Positions 21,446-35,309 of a stretch of DNA of 64,000 bases are shown piece by piece (position 1 is the stretch's first letter; every line of letters begins with the position of its first letter). A model generated the notes under the pieces. The model made no database searches. It was given only the letters and a program-made list of their open reading frames with translations, and was not told the origin of the DNA. The stretch is from Leucocoprinus leucothites (Eukaryota; Basidiomycota; Agaricomycetes; Agaricales; Agaricaceae). The position numbers and the translations under genes were made by a program. The stretch lies in contig JAACJO010000004.1 in NCBI GenBank assembly GCA_013368445.1, forward strand, positions 372,001-436,000, written 5' to 3'.

Positions 21446-23607
21446 ATGCTCTTCGGAAATTTCCTCAATCTAGCGAGCAACCTACTAGCTACGAGGCTAG
21501 CTTTCTTCCAAAGCCCCTTTACTTCAGAAGTCGTTGAACAGGCTTCAGTACACGGCAACATTGTTGACCTTGGCTACGCGAGATACTTGGGCAATCAGAC
21601 AACTGCATGGCCCAATGCTGTAGCATATCTGGGTCTACCGTATGCGGAGCCACCATTGGGTGACCTCCGCTTCCGGGCTCCAGTTCCTTTGAACGCGGCG
21701 CGCGTCGCGGAGGAATCACAGGGAAATGTGGTTGATGCTAGGTATTACCCCGACTTTTGCGTTCAAGGCTCCGGTGGCATGTGGCGAGGTTAGTTTATCT
21801 CATTGTTCATATTATTCGCATTGCTAAACGGTATACAGGCAAATACTCCGGTGCTGGTAGCGAAGACTGCCTGAAGATCAACATTTATGCTCCAGCAGGA
21901 GCTCAACAGGGAGCCAATCGTGAGTACATGTGCGCGTTTTCGGGTAGAGGCGCAGACAGTTTGACGTGCTTTGACTAGTCCCCGTCCTCGTTTACTTCCA
22001 CGAAGGCGAATATGTTTGGGGAAACCCAGCCAGCTGGCCCTTCGATCACTGGATTGAACAAAGCCCCAACTTCATTGCGGCCGTCGTCTACTATCGCCTC
22101 GGCAGTTTCGGTTTCCTCTCCACTCCCGAATTCTCTACCAGCGAGCATGGTGATCTGAATGCTGGTTTCCTGGATCAAATTGAGGGTCTTCGCTGGATTC
22201 AGAATCATATCAGAAAGTTTGGTGGTGACCCAGAGAAAGTAACTATCAGTGGCCTCAGTGCTGGTGCAGCATCGATTGAACTGCACTTGGTTGCGAACGA
22301 CGGGAAGGAAGATTTGTTCCGGGGTGCTATTGCACAGAGCATTTACAGGACACCTCTACCTTTACCTGAGCAACAACAGGTGAGCCTTGTTGGTCGTCTT
22401 TAGTGTTTGCGGTCAGTAGGCTAAGCAAAGACTGACTTACCATAGACCTTGTTTGATGCATATACCCAAGAAGTCGGCTGTGAATCTGGCGATCTAACAA
22501 CGAAGATGTCCTGCATGAGGTCTGCCAGTGTTGACACGCTCGCCATTGCGCAAGATTACCTCACTGCGGCTATGTATGTCTCGTTGCCACCCAATCTCCT
22601 GAAACAAACATTAACAGCTTGCCAGGAAGGGCTACAACTCCTTCCACCCAGTTGTCGATGGGAAAGTTTTGACCGACTACCCCACAAGGCTCATTCAGAA
22701 CGGCATTTTCAGGAAGGTTCCCCTGATCGTTGGGTAAGCTACTTATTTTCCTCTCATTGGACCATCGTTACTTGACGCCGGTTCCATCGCTTTAGCGCGA
22801 CGACCAATGAAACCGATACCGGCGACCTGAGTCTCGCTGCTCATGCTAGGCGGTACTTCCCATCTTTGAGCGACAAAAATATTGATATACTTCAGAAGGT
22901 AGGCTCGCTTGCAAGTCTTATATACTAACAGCATGCTGATAAGCCTAAACCATCTTATAGGCTTATCCACGCTCGCTGTTTGCCTCTGAAGACTTGTGGC
23001 GACAAACCCTCTGCAGTGACTATTCTTTCAATTGCGCTGTGAGTACTCGACTACTCTGAAAGCTCTCCGATAACTGATGCCTGGTTCCTAATCGTTATCA
23101 GCGGGTTTTAATGGCCTCCGAATGGAACAAGGCAGGCGTCAACGCCTGGACCTACAGATATGATCACCCTGATCCTGCCCATGGCCCTGGTGCTGGAGTC
23201 TTCCATGCTGCTGAGAATTATATTGTGTTCCGAGGGGTTCATGTAGAGTATGTACCAACATTTGAATCACACGTCAAATTATTATCTGATTTGAAAATTT
23301 GCGTTGCAGCATTAACGGAACCCATGCTTTCTCGCAGCAAAGCCCTCCCGAAACCGCTTTCTCTCATGAAATCATCTCCTATTGGTTATCCTTTGTTCGC
23401 ACTCTGGATCCCAATACCCATAAACTTGACCGGGCACCTGCTTGGCCGGAATATAGCGTGAAAGAGAGGAACAGGGTTGTGTTGAACGTGGCACCTACTG
23501 GCTCAGACTACCATGCTGTCAGTGGGAGTCATGTTGAGATTGAGAGTGAAGTGGATGTACAGAGATGTGCGCTTATTACTGGCATGGTTGACGAGATGCA
23601 AAACTGA
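21446..23607 (+). CDS. Type-B carboxylesterase-like protein, array copy C, altered active site
   Basis: Full-length, open across all exons and closest to copy B, but with changed catalytic motifs. Where A, B and D have HGGGY, this copy reads HEGEY (about residues 149-153, 21999-22013), putting two glutamates into the glycine-rich oxyanion loop. The elbow is GLSAG (about 233-237, 22251-22265), so serine is kept but the usual glutamate before it is leucine. The candidate acid (TTNETDTGD) and histidine (VFHAAENYIVF) remain. Splice sites, YYRLGSFGFLSTPEF, IQNHIRKFGGDPEKV and the C-terminal VDEMQN are normal, so it is not an obvious pseudogene. The N-terminus (MLFGNFLNLASNLLATRLAF) resembles copy B and lacks a clear signal peptide. 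It is probably a pseudo-enzyme or an enzyme with changed specificity. Confidence 0.87.
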
Positions 23608-24350
23608 TCCAGGCGAATGCGAGTCTGCACCGAGTCCCCGTATAGCTTTGGACTAGGTACTTGAGATAGGCTCGAAAGGCATCTTCCGACTGCTAAAAAT
23701 GTTTATCTATTTACGTGTTTATAGAAGATCGCAGACAATCGAAGCCTCAGGCACTCTTAGTCACGCCTTTCAAGTAGGGACTTAAGGCCCCACATGCAAG
23801 CATGGTAATTTGCCGACGAAGGAATGCAGTTCTCTGGCGAAGTCGGTATATTTGTGTACAAGATGTTCCCGTGATTAGCCGAACCATTCACCAGGTATTC
23901 TCTGTATGGACTCCTGCGGCCACTCGTCCGCATCAGGTTATTGGCTTTTTCTTGCGGATCCCCACTTTCGCAGACTATGGAGTTAGGGCATTGCAGAGAG
24001 GCCGATTCGTGCGGTGCGAAGGCGGACAAAGTCGCTTGGTTGATGTTGACATCGTGATCAACAATTATCAGATAATCATGACACCTTCAGCAAAGTTCAC
24101 CTTCTTTTCCTTTCGCAGGCGGGTAGTGGCTGGAGCCAAGGGTAGCTGCGACACACGATGGGTGCTTCTGAACGTCTCTTCCAACGTTCTGCCGAGAAAT
24201 ATCGTTCCTGATGGATTTGTGGATTTGTGCTTGCGTGCATAAAAGCGAAGAAGCAGATGAATGACAAGAGACCCCCACCATTCTGAAGGACGACATCTCA
24301 AACTCTTGAGAGGGCTGTCACCCTGGAACTTGATTCCAGGCCAGAGCGAA
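23608..24350. other. Spacer between esterase copies C and D
   Basis: No supported gene. A 146-codon plus-strand frame at 23802-24242 and minus-strand frames opposite it are unrecognised. A perfect inverted repeat is listed separately at its end. Confidence 0.4.
24322..24340. repeat. Short perfect inverted repeat just before esterase D
   Basis: CCTGGAA-CTTGA-TTCCAGG has two perfect 7 bp arms around a 5 bp loop, ending 10 bp before the ATG at 24351. It would form a hairpin in the mRNA leader or a dyad protein-binding site. It may be chance. Confidence 0.35.
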
Positions 24351-26494
24351 ATGATCTTTCCAAGCTATTATCTCATTTTCCTAGTGACCCTTGCACTCCA
24401 GAAATATCCTTTTACTTCATCCTCCCCGAGTCCGGCCTCCCCTAACAGCAATCTCTCAAGAGACCAAAATATCGTCGACTTGGGCTACGTCAGATATCTA
24501 GGCAATCATACGACAACTTGGCCCAACTCCGTTTCTTATCTCGGTATACCATATGCTGAACCGCCTCTTGGTGACCGCCGTTACCGTGCTCCTCTTCCAC
24601 TAGATACTGCACGAGTAACGAGGGAGGCTAACGGAAAGGTGGTGGACACAAGGTCGTATCCGAACTTCTGTATCCAAGGCGCTATTAGTACAAGTAAGCG
24701 GTTCCTACTGTTCGTCTCGGTGGTTGTGATCTGATCAAACCAACTTTCACCAGATGACCACGGAGGTGCAGGGAGTGAGGATTGTCTCAAAATCAACGTT
24801 TATGCGCCCGTAGGGACCAAGCCCAACGCCAAACGTGAGTAGCGATGTTGAACTTCTCCTTTGGCTTTGGACTGCGATTTACGTTGCAAATCACAGTTCC
24901 TGTTCTTGCCTATATTCACGGAGGTGGCTACGTCTTCGGTAACCCAGCAAACTGGCCATTCGAGCACTGGATCCAACAAAGCCCGAACGTCATCATAGTC
25001 TCTATCTATTATCGTCTCGACAGCTTCGGTTTTCTCTCCACTCCAGGGCTCGAAGATGGAAAACTCGGCGACCTCAATGCTGGTTTCTTGGACCAGATCG
25101 AAGCTTTGCGTTGGGTTCAGAAGCACATCGACAAGTTTGGCGGAGATCCTACCAAAGTGACGATTAATGGACAGAGCGCTGGTGGATCCTCTATCGAGTT
25201 GCATCTTATTGCGAGCTCGGGTAAAGAAAAATTATTCAGTGGTGGAATTGGACAGAGCGTGACTAGGACTCCTGTTCCTACTCCTGAACAGCAACAGGTA
25301 AACCCTTATATTTATTTTCCCCCGATTTCTAGAGGCGGAAGGACTAAATTTGTTCATTCACAGCCATTGTTCGATGCGTTTACCCAAGGTGCTGGCTGTG
25401 GAAGGGGAACTTTAGCCCAAAAGATGGCATGCTTGAGGTCTGCGAGCATCAGTTCACTGGCAATTGCACAGGATAATGTTTCTGCGACACTGTACGCACC
25501 AAGTTCTTCGCATTCTCATTCTTGTATTTTAAGCAATTCCTAGGACCGGATACCACTCGTTCCACCCTGTTGTGGACAAGAAAGTGATTACGGACTTCCC
25601 GACCAGGCTCATTCAAAACGGGATCTTCAGGAAAGTGCCTATTATCGTCGGGTAAGTGACGACGTGCTTCCTTACTTGTTTCCTCTGACATGGTGCAGGT
25701 CAACAACAAACGAAACAAACGCAAGGGGACCGACTATTCCCGACGCCCTCCACACATATTTCCCTTCCATCACTGACGACGCTATCTCGACGCTGGAAGA
25801 GGTGCTTAAGTTTGCCATACCCTCCAATTGGCTCATGATAATAACATTTCCGCCTTAGACCTACCCCGTTTCTGCTTTTGCTTCAACCGATCTGAGACAG
25901 CAAATACTCACTGGTGACATTTCGTACAGATGCACTGTGAGGTTCAATGTCTAGTCTCATAATCCCTGCACTAAGAGTATTTTTGTGGATATCCTTCAGC
26001 GCGCGATCATGGCATCAGCATGGGATGCTGCTGGTGTCAAAGCATACACCTATCGTTATAACCAGCCTGATCCTGCTACAGGCAGTTCAGAGACCGGACA
26101 TGCCGCAGAAAATTATATGATGTTCCGAGGCACACATACAGGGTGAGCAATAGCATTATCCAGGCTTCAAGCAGCTTATAAGTAAATCAAATACAGGACC
26201 AATGGGACAACGGAATTTTCGACATTCGACACCTCAGAAATCGCATTCTCTGAAGAGCTTATTGCCTATTGGTTATCTTTTGTCCGTACTTTTGATCCCA
26301 ACGTTCATAAACTCGAACGAGCCCCTGTCTGGGGGCGGTATACGGCAGGGGGGAGGAATAGGATCGTATTGAATGAGGCTCCTGACGGAGCGGACGTGAA
26401 TGCTGTTAGTGGTAGCCATGTGGAAATCGAGGAAGATGAGGCAGCAGAGCGATGTCAAGTTGTTGCTGGGTTGGTCGACGAGATGGAAGATTAG
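24351..26494 (+). CDS. Type-B carboxylesterase, array copy D
   Basis: Fourth array copy, closest to copy A (GDRRYRAPLPLDTARV matches A's GDRRFRAPLPLDTTRL). It starts at 24351 with a hydrophobic leader (MIFPSYYLIFLVTLALQKY), followed by a Ser/Pro-rich stretch, consistent with secretion. A longer in-frame start at 24261 is less likely. Motifs: SEDCLKINVYAPVG, HGGGYVFGN (24917), YYRLDSFGFLSTPGL, elbow GQSAG (25169-25183; glutamate replaced by glutamine), STTNETNARG and HAAENYMMF. It ends VDEMED with a TAG at 26494. About ten short introns sit at places matching the other copies. Serine, acid and histidine candidates are all present, so it is probably active. Confidence 0.9.
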
Positions 26495-26612
26495 TCGAGG
26501 ATGATATCCAATAGTTGCATAACGAGTGCACAGTGCTAAGTCAAGTGCTATCAAATATCTCACTTGATCAGGTAACAATAAACAGGCTTGCTTAATGAAT
26601 GCATGGCGTGTG

Positions 26613-29357
<2,745 letters not shown>

Positions 29358-29444
29358 AGATCGGTTTAACGTATTTGACCCCTGTCTGCAATTTTTGTAA
29401 GATTCCGAAGCGGTGAAAACAACTATACGCACAGGGTAATCCAT

Positions 29445-29901
29445 ATTGTGTTGGAGAGTCGATTAGCAGCGAAAGGCAAGTAGAAAATTATCTCGACCCA
29501 GATTTGTTTGGCTTTGATGATAAAACCAAATACAGACGGATCAAGCCCTGACATGGAATGGCTAAGGGTCCTGGTGATGAGCTTTGCACCAGAATGGACC
29601 TGGCTTCTGCTTCAAGTGGTCCAGAGCTATTCAGAACCCACCCTCGGCGATCTTTCCTCGGATTACCGCATGAATTCTTTCATGTATCATGTAGACCGTC
29701 TAATCGGGGCAGGCTACAACCAAGTTCATCCAGCAGACGACTCCTGAACTGAACGCATGGGGACACCTGTATCAGCGTCACCGCCTTTTGGCCGCCTGAT
29801 GACGCGCTCCGGTCGTTATAAAGAGTCTATACAGCTCATGAAGGCCAATCTCTGGTACTGGTACCTTGGCCTTGCCTCTCAGGACCATCTCTGTTGGCTG
29901 T
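29445..29901. promoter_or_regulatory. Divergent intergenic region between RIX7 and the MFS gene
   Basis: The two genes point away from each other. A 79-codon plus-strand frame (29508-29747) shows no recognisable domain, and the sequence could also hold a missing 5' exon of RIX7. No clear TATA box was seen. Confidence 0.35.
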
Positions 29902-32347
29902 ATGGGACCAGAAAAGCCCTTGGATGCGTCCGCCGAGGCCGCTGCCAAACGGAATAGTGATGTCGGCACATTGAATACTGGTACTCAGCAGCCGAAATTT
30001 GTGACCGCAGAAGAGGATGCCCGAGTCCTCCGGAAAATCGATCACTAGTACGAGCATTAACTCCTATTCCTGCACCAAATACCTAACGCTCTACCAGCAT
30101 CATGCCTATCATGTTTGCCATATATTTTCTTCAATGTGAGTCATTACTATCAAGCCCCCATGGCGTCCCACTGAGAGGAACCCCAGATATGGACAAACAA
30201 ACACTGTCCTTCTCGTCCGTCTTTGGAATAATCCATGACGCACACTTGGTAGGGAGAGAATATTCTGTGTTAGGATCCGCAGTCTAGTATTGCAGCTTCC
30301 CTCCATACCTCAAATTTGACATGCCTAACTCACAATTCAGTATAGCACAGCTACTACTTCAGCCAATATCCGCATACTGCCTAGTCAAATTTCCGTTATC
30401 GAAATACATACCATTCATTGTCACCTGCTGGGGTGCAATCCTGGCGTGCATGGCTGCTTCCCGAGGGTTCGCTGGACTCCTTGTTGGACGATTCTTCGTA
30501 GGTCAACATCCTTCCAAATATTCTTTGATTAATGACGTTTTGATGTACCGAAGCTTGGAGCATTTGAAGCTTCGATTCAACCTGCTTTCATTCTCGTCGG
30601 TCAAATCTGGTATCGCCGGCACGAACAAGGATTTCGTGTTGCAGGCAGGTCTACCCCTGGCCATACATTTCACACCTTCGTTCTAAATCCTCATCTGTCT
30701 AGTTTGGTACTCAAATAATGGCTGGGGAAATATTTTTGGAAGTCTGATTATGTACGGAATTGGTCACATTCAGTCCAGGGTTTTGTTTCGATACCAGATT
30801 ATCTTTCTCCTACTTGGCTGTGTAACGTTCCTCGTTGGTATACTGAGGTATTTTTTCTTTGTCACCTGGCCGCGCGAGTCTAACTGACCTACTCTTTCCT
30901 AATTAGCTTCTTCGTGTTTCCCGATAACCCTGCGAGATGCAAGTTTTTATCAGATGACGATAAAACTATCGCTGTTGAGGTGATAAAGGCACTTATCTTC
31001 GAAGCTTCAACTCTCAGCTAATCGCTGATCATTTAGCGTTTAAGGGATAACAACCAAGGACTCGAGAATAAAACCTTCAAACCACATCAGGCATTTGAAA
31101 TGATTACAGATTTTAAATCATGGTGTTGGATGACACTCATGTTTTTGATGGCTCTGCCCGCTGGTGGAATTAACACCTTCGGCCCACTAATACTGAAGGG
31201 TTTCGGCTTCGACGGGTGCGCTTACTTTACTTTGTTTTGCTCCAGTAATCTGATCGGCCTAGGTTTGGTGTGATGTTATTTAATATACCATTCGGAGTGA
31301 TGCAAGTTTCTTCTATCTTCACCGCTTTTGTAAGTGAGCTCTACTTTCTCTCTAGAATGCACCCGAAAGCTGATGCTTAATCCAAAGTGGGCAGCAAGAC
31401 ATTTCCGAATGAAATCGCCTGTCATTCTGATTCTCCTCTTGCCTTGTATCGCAGGCGCAGGTGCACCATCTTATCCTCATACACACGGGATCTATCTCAC
31501 TTACTGACCAAAACCGTATTAAATAGCCCTCCTCTTGTGCCTGGGCCGATCACACGAAGACCTTCCATTCTTATTGATGGCATATTACATGCTAGCATGC
31601 CACAGCTCTATCATCCCACTCATTTTCAACTGGCAAAGTACTAATGTCGCGGGGCACACCAAGAAGACAACTGTGCGTTTGGTTAGATTCCCGCTATAAG
31701 GCAGAATTCAGGGCTGAGAATCTATCATAGACGACTGCATTTATGACGATGGGAACCGTCAGTGGAAACATAGTACGTTCTCCTTTTAGCGACTTTACTA
31801 TTATTGAAGACCGTCGTCAGGTGGGCCCATTGTTGTTTAAGCCATGGGACCAGCCTTTATATACACGTGGTATATCACTATCAATCAAGGAGTAACCCCA
31901 ACCTCTTACAGGCATGCTACAGGTCTCAGTGCAATGCTAGCATGCTATTCTTCCTGTTTCATCATAGCATGCTGCACAGTAATGTATCTCCGCTACCTCA
32001 ACTCCAGAAACGTGGAAAGAAGAGTATCAGCCGGAAAGAGTACGCTGCTCAAACCCAAGTTATTATTATCATTATTTGGGTTCCAAACTGATGACGGAAC
32101 AGGCGCAAAGATAATTGACTATTCGATGATGAGTGCTCACGAGGCCGAATTAGCGCGTGCTAGTGCGAGAGATGGTCTCTCTGGGGCCGATCGAAAGGAT
32201 AGTAGTTTGTCCTCGGCGAAGGAGGGCGTAGCGGCGTTTGAGGATATGACGGATTTACAGAACGATGAGTTCATTGTAAGCTGCTAGTTCACTCCGAGAG
32301 AGAAGAACCAGAGTACTGATATAATTTAATCATAGTACGTTTACTAA
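29902..32347 (+). CDS. MFS transporter, Dal5/allantoate-permease-like (anion:cation symporter)
   Basis: A plasma-membrane carrier for organic anions such as allantoate, nicotinate or similar; the true substrate is unknown. It starts MGPEKPLDASAEAAAKRNSD. Across about ten introns it reads RKIDHYIMPIMFAIYFLQYM, then DKQTLSFSSVFGI, HLVGREYSVLGS, GAILACMAASRGFAGLLVGR, FEASIQPAFILVGQIWYRR, VWYSNNGWGNIFGSLIMYG, FVFPDNPARCKFLSDDD, PAGGINTFGPLILKGFGF, FNWQSTNVAGHTKKTT and FEDMTDLQNDEFIYVY. This is the standard Dal5 order, with DKxTLSF after helix 1, NTAGHTKK-like before helix 10 and a conserved C-terminus. The last four codons (YVY-stop at 32336-32347) lie in a separate tiny exon. One intron must use a GC donor near 30648 to keep the frame. 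An alternative start is 29866. Confidence 0.88.
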
Positions 32348-32523
32348 AGCAAGTCTTGATTTGTCTTTCGCTTGACCTTTATGCAATTGGACGTTATAAC
32401 GCTGTAGTGGCTCCCTGGCTGTATATTTCTCAATAACGTGTATGAATTTAGAAACATTATCAGACGAGCAAGAAACCTAAGCCGTACAATAAAAACCGGT
32501 AATCTAGCTATATAAACCACGAA

Positions 32524-33136
32524 TCAGTTGCTTGGAAGGACATATCCCGCAATACCCTCAAAGACATAATTTGCCCGGGCCGCATTATCCCTCTCGACCA
32601 CACTCGTCGTATAAATATGGTCCGCCACAATGGAATTATGCAACCTGAACCACGGGACAGCACCACACCTTTCATCGGGGTAAATATACCCATCAATTCC
32701 GAAAACTTCATAACCCTGAATAGTAGAAGGGTTCAGAGTGGTGGTATAAAAGTGATCGAAAGTCGTAGAATTATATAAACGGTGAAGGGGCACGGTCCCA
32801 GGAACTTGAGTTGGAAAAACCAGTCCAGTTGTGCTTTCGAGGACAAAACCTTGTACGGTTGTGACGTGCTCCACCTCTGCCGAACTGGCGGTGTAGAAGT
32901 GGTCTATGATAGAGGCTGCGTAGAGCCGGAAAAGGGGTACTGCTTGTTCGATGGGGGTGCAGATTGGATCCTGAGGTATATGTGCAGTGGTTAGTAACTG
33001 GGTCGAGAAGTACAAAATCGCGGCTCACGGTAGTAGTCTGGTTTGGAGTGGTGCGTATAGTTTCACCGGTTGGAATAGCACTGACCATTCCAATGGTCGC
33101 ACAGAAGAAGCTGAGCAGAGAAATGGTGAACTGCAT
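32524..33136 (-). CDS. Small secreted DUF5648-type repeat protein
   Basis: About 185 residues. The start at 33136 gives a signal peptide (MQFTISLLSFFCATIGMVSA). A single 58 bp intron (GTGAGC donor, CTAAC branch-like site, CTCAG acceptor) joins it to the mature part. That part has three repeats of the pattern PLxRLYNSxxxDHFYTT...GY...GY(I/V)xP: VPLFRLYAASIIDHFYT, VPLHRLYNSTTFDHFYTT and VPWFRLHNSIVADHIYTT. This is the DUF5648 fold, which occurs in bacterial and fungal secreted proteins and is of unknown function. The frame ends at 32524. It lies between the MFS gene and ARV1, tail-to-tail with the former. Confidence 0.85.
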
Positions 33137-33520
33137 CGCGACTAACTTGACGTACAACTTTGACGTGCTTGTTTAAATACTGGAAATGTATGGCTTCGAC
33201 TGACAGATTTGAGAAGGAACACTCTCAGCAAACTTACAGCCCGATTCATTCAACGAATCGCAGGCGAGTCCACAGCAGGTCCCAAGAGAACCACTATCTG
33301 GCGCTAGAAATCTTGGCACGTTCCGGGGGGAAAGGGAACTCTCTTTCCACCCTATTGGAGGAGCTATGATCATTGTATGAGCAATAACGCCAAAAATTGC
33401 AATCTATCTGCCAATCGAGTGATAGGTTTTCGGGCAAGCGGGATAATGATGATTTTTGGCGCCCATCATCGACTGAATAAGGCTGCACTAATAATCATGC
33501 CAAACTGAAGACGGACAATG

Positions 33521-33805
33521 AACGAGCCCGAAAGATAGGCGCGGAAAGGTGTTCGGCGCTTTTGAGAAATACGTTGTCATCGGCGCTCTGCTTGAGAAGA
33601 AGCGCCCACGTATTCATTGGAGTTGGGTATTCCAATCTGCCCCCGAGCACACGGTCACCACTCAGCGCCTATCATGCATGAAGAAGAACCATCCCTTTGG
33701 ATGATCAAAGGGCGAGACGCAGAAGATCAAAGAATTGATGTTCAAAGAAGCCAACAGGTGCTATGGAATACCATGAGCAAGCCACGCCTGACTCATCTGA
33801 ACGCC
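33521..33805. repeat. Tandem duplication, unit 1 (downstream copy of the ARV1 3' end)
   Basis: This stretch matches 33831-34088 at an offset of about 310 bp, starting with AACGAGCCCGAA in both. It includes GTGCTATGGAATAC, the copy of the ARV1 stop region, plus about 240 bp of flank. Some segments have diverged or been lost (unit 1 has extra bases near 33590 and 33700). Confidence 0.75.
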
Positions 33806-33830
33806 CGAACGAGGACGGCGAGCGAACGCG

Positions 33831-34088
33831 AACGAGCCCGAATATAGACGTGGAAAGGTGATCGGCGCTTTCGAGAAATACGTTGCGCTCTGTTTGAGAA
33901 GAAGCGCATGCATTGGTTTTTCTAGTTTAGCTTATCTCTGAGGACATGGTCACCACCCAGCGCCTAGCACCTATCATGCATGAAGCAGAACGATTCCTTT
34001 GGATGATCAGAGAATTGATGTTCAAAGAGATCGTCGACAGGTGCTATGGAATACTATGAGCAAGCCACGCTTGACTCATTTGAGTGCC
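33831..34088. repeat. Tandem duplication, unit 2 (contains the real ARV1 3' end)
   Basis: Second copy of the unit at 33521-33805. It contains the last ~45 bp of the ARV1 coding sequence, including its stop at 34044-34046, and the downstream flank. The functional gene end is in this unit because the frame from the upstream ARV1 exons runs into it. Confidence 0.75.
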
Positions 34089-35309
34089 TCCTCCGACCCA
34101 TTCACCAACTATTTGAGCCATAGCCGTCTTTGAAGCCCATCCCGAGAGAATGATGAGGGTTGAGAAGAACGGATGAATGTCCAAGATCACTTTTGAAGTT
34201 GAGAGTCAGAAATTCATATTGTGTAGAAATGTACATACCTCGAAGGCCAAAACCAGCAGACATGCCACCGAGGATGTTGCGAATCACCCATTCTCGATCG
34301 AGCCTATCGTCGTCGAGGACTTTTGAAAGGTCAGAAAGCATAGAGGGTATAGCCGAAGTAGGATCAAAGCGAAGTGTGTTGAACCAACTGGACTGAATTT
34401 GAGGATAGGATGCTGGAGAAGGTGGAGGGGAAGGTGAATGGGGCGTCCAGATTGTGAGTAAGAAGAGGAGGAAGAGTTTTGTGAGGGAGGAGTAGAAGAG
34501 TGTCAAAGGGATTAATGCGAGATTGAAGTCCGGTGGAGTGGATTCATCACTCGATGGGGCTGATGTAGTGAAGCGGAGACTCGAAAAGAGTTGCTTAAAC
34601 AAGGAAAGAGCTCGAAGAATCACGAAGCAAGAGAAGAGGATCCCAGAGTGAAAGGCGAGAGTCTCTGCAATCCAAGCTAGTGAGTATCAATCAATTGGGA
34701 TGCTACGGATAAGACATACCGGCCAGACAGCCACAAAGAACTCGTGCGAAGATTAGGAGTGAATCCTCAGCATACGTGGGGTCAGACGCAGTTTCTGGTC
34801 CTACTATTAGGTTTAGTATTTGACAAGCTAAGCGAGGTAAGAAATCATACGAAGATGCGTCCATCGAATAACTACAAAAGCGCTTTAGGCTTGAATATTG
34901 TGAAAAGGGTGAGAAATGACTCACACGCGTCGAGAGCGACAAGGCTGATCCCAAGTTTAATCGTCCAAATCCAACGCGCACGAGAGAGATATGACGTATC
35001 CGAGTCAAATGCTATATCTTCAGGCTTGGAAGTTGCTCGACGTGGTTTGCTGCCTCTGTTGTACAATAAATGTCTGTATACCCCCCGCTTAAGCAGGATA
35101 AGATCCAGCAGGAGAGTTAAGGAGTCGTGTTCAACATAAGGGTCCGCGAATGCGTGGCATTTTCGCTAAATTGCTTGCCATGAGTCATAGTCAGCTTGCA
35201 GAGCGCAAAGTAGAAAACGTACACATTTCTCGAGGCGAAGGTTATACGCAGACTCATAGACGGTATAGAGGAAAGGTGTATAGGTCGTGCAGGTTGTGCA
35301 GATCGGCAT
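34044..35309 (-). CDS. ARV1: ARV1 family lipid/sterol homeostasis protein
   Basis: An endoplasmic-reticulum membrane protein needed for sterol trafficking and GPI-anchor synthesis in yeast. Exon 1 begins MPICTTCTTYTPFLYTVYES (ATG at 35309). A spliced exon then gives LEKCRKCHAFADPYVEHDSL, so the zinc ribbon C4-x2-C7...C29-x2-C32 of the ARV1 homology domain is complete. LLLDLILLKRGVYRHLLYNR follows, then hydrophobic segments (LALIPLTLFYSSLTKLFLLF) separated by a Ser/Pro-rich loop, then VIRNILGGMSAGFGLRVIL. The end is LIILSGWASKTAMAQIVGE and, after a few residues, AWLAHSIP-stop at 34044. The true C-terminus uses an intron after GLR; reading through that intron would give a different, unrelated tail ending at 34102. 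About six introns. Confidence 0.9.

Noticed and set aside
32930..33000. 28-bp intron in the DUF5648 gene (donor GTTACT)
   Set aside because: Too short; a GTGAGC donor 30 bp upstream gives a normal 58 bp intron with a CTAAC branch-like site and the same acceptor.
34102..34220. Alternative ARV1 C-terminus from reading through the last intron
   Set aside because: The spliced reading gives the conserved LSGWASKTAMAQ tail and ends at 34044; the read-through tail is not family-like.
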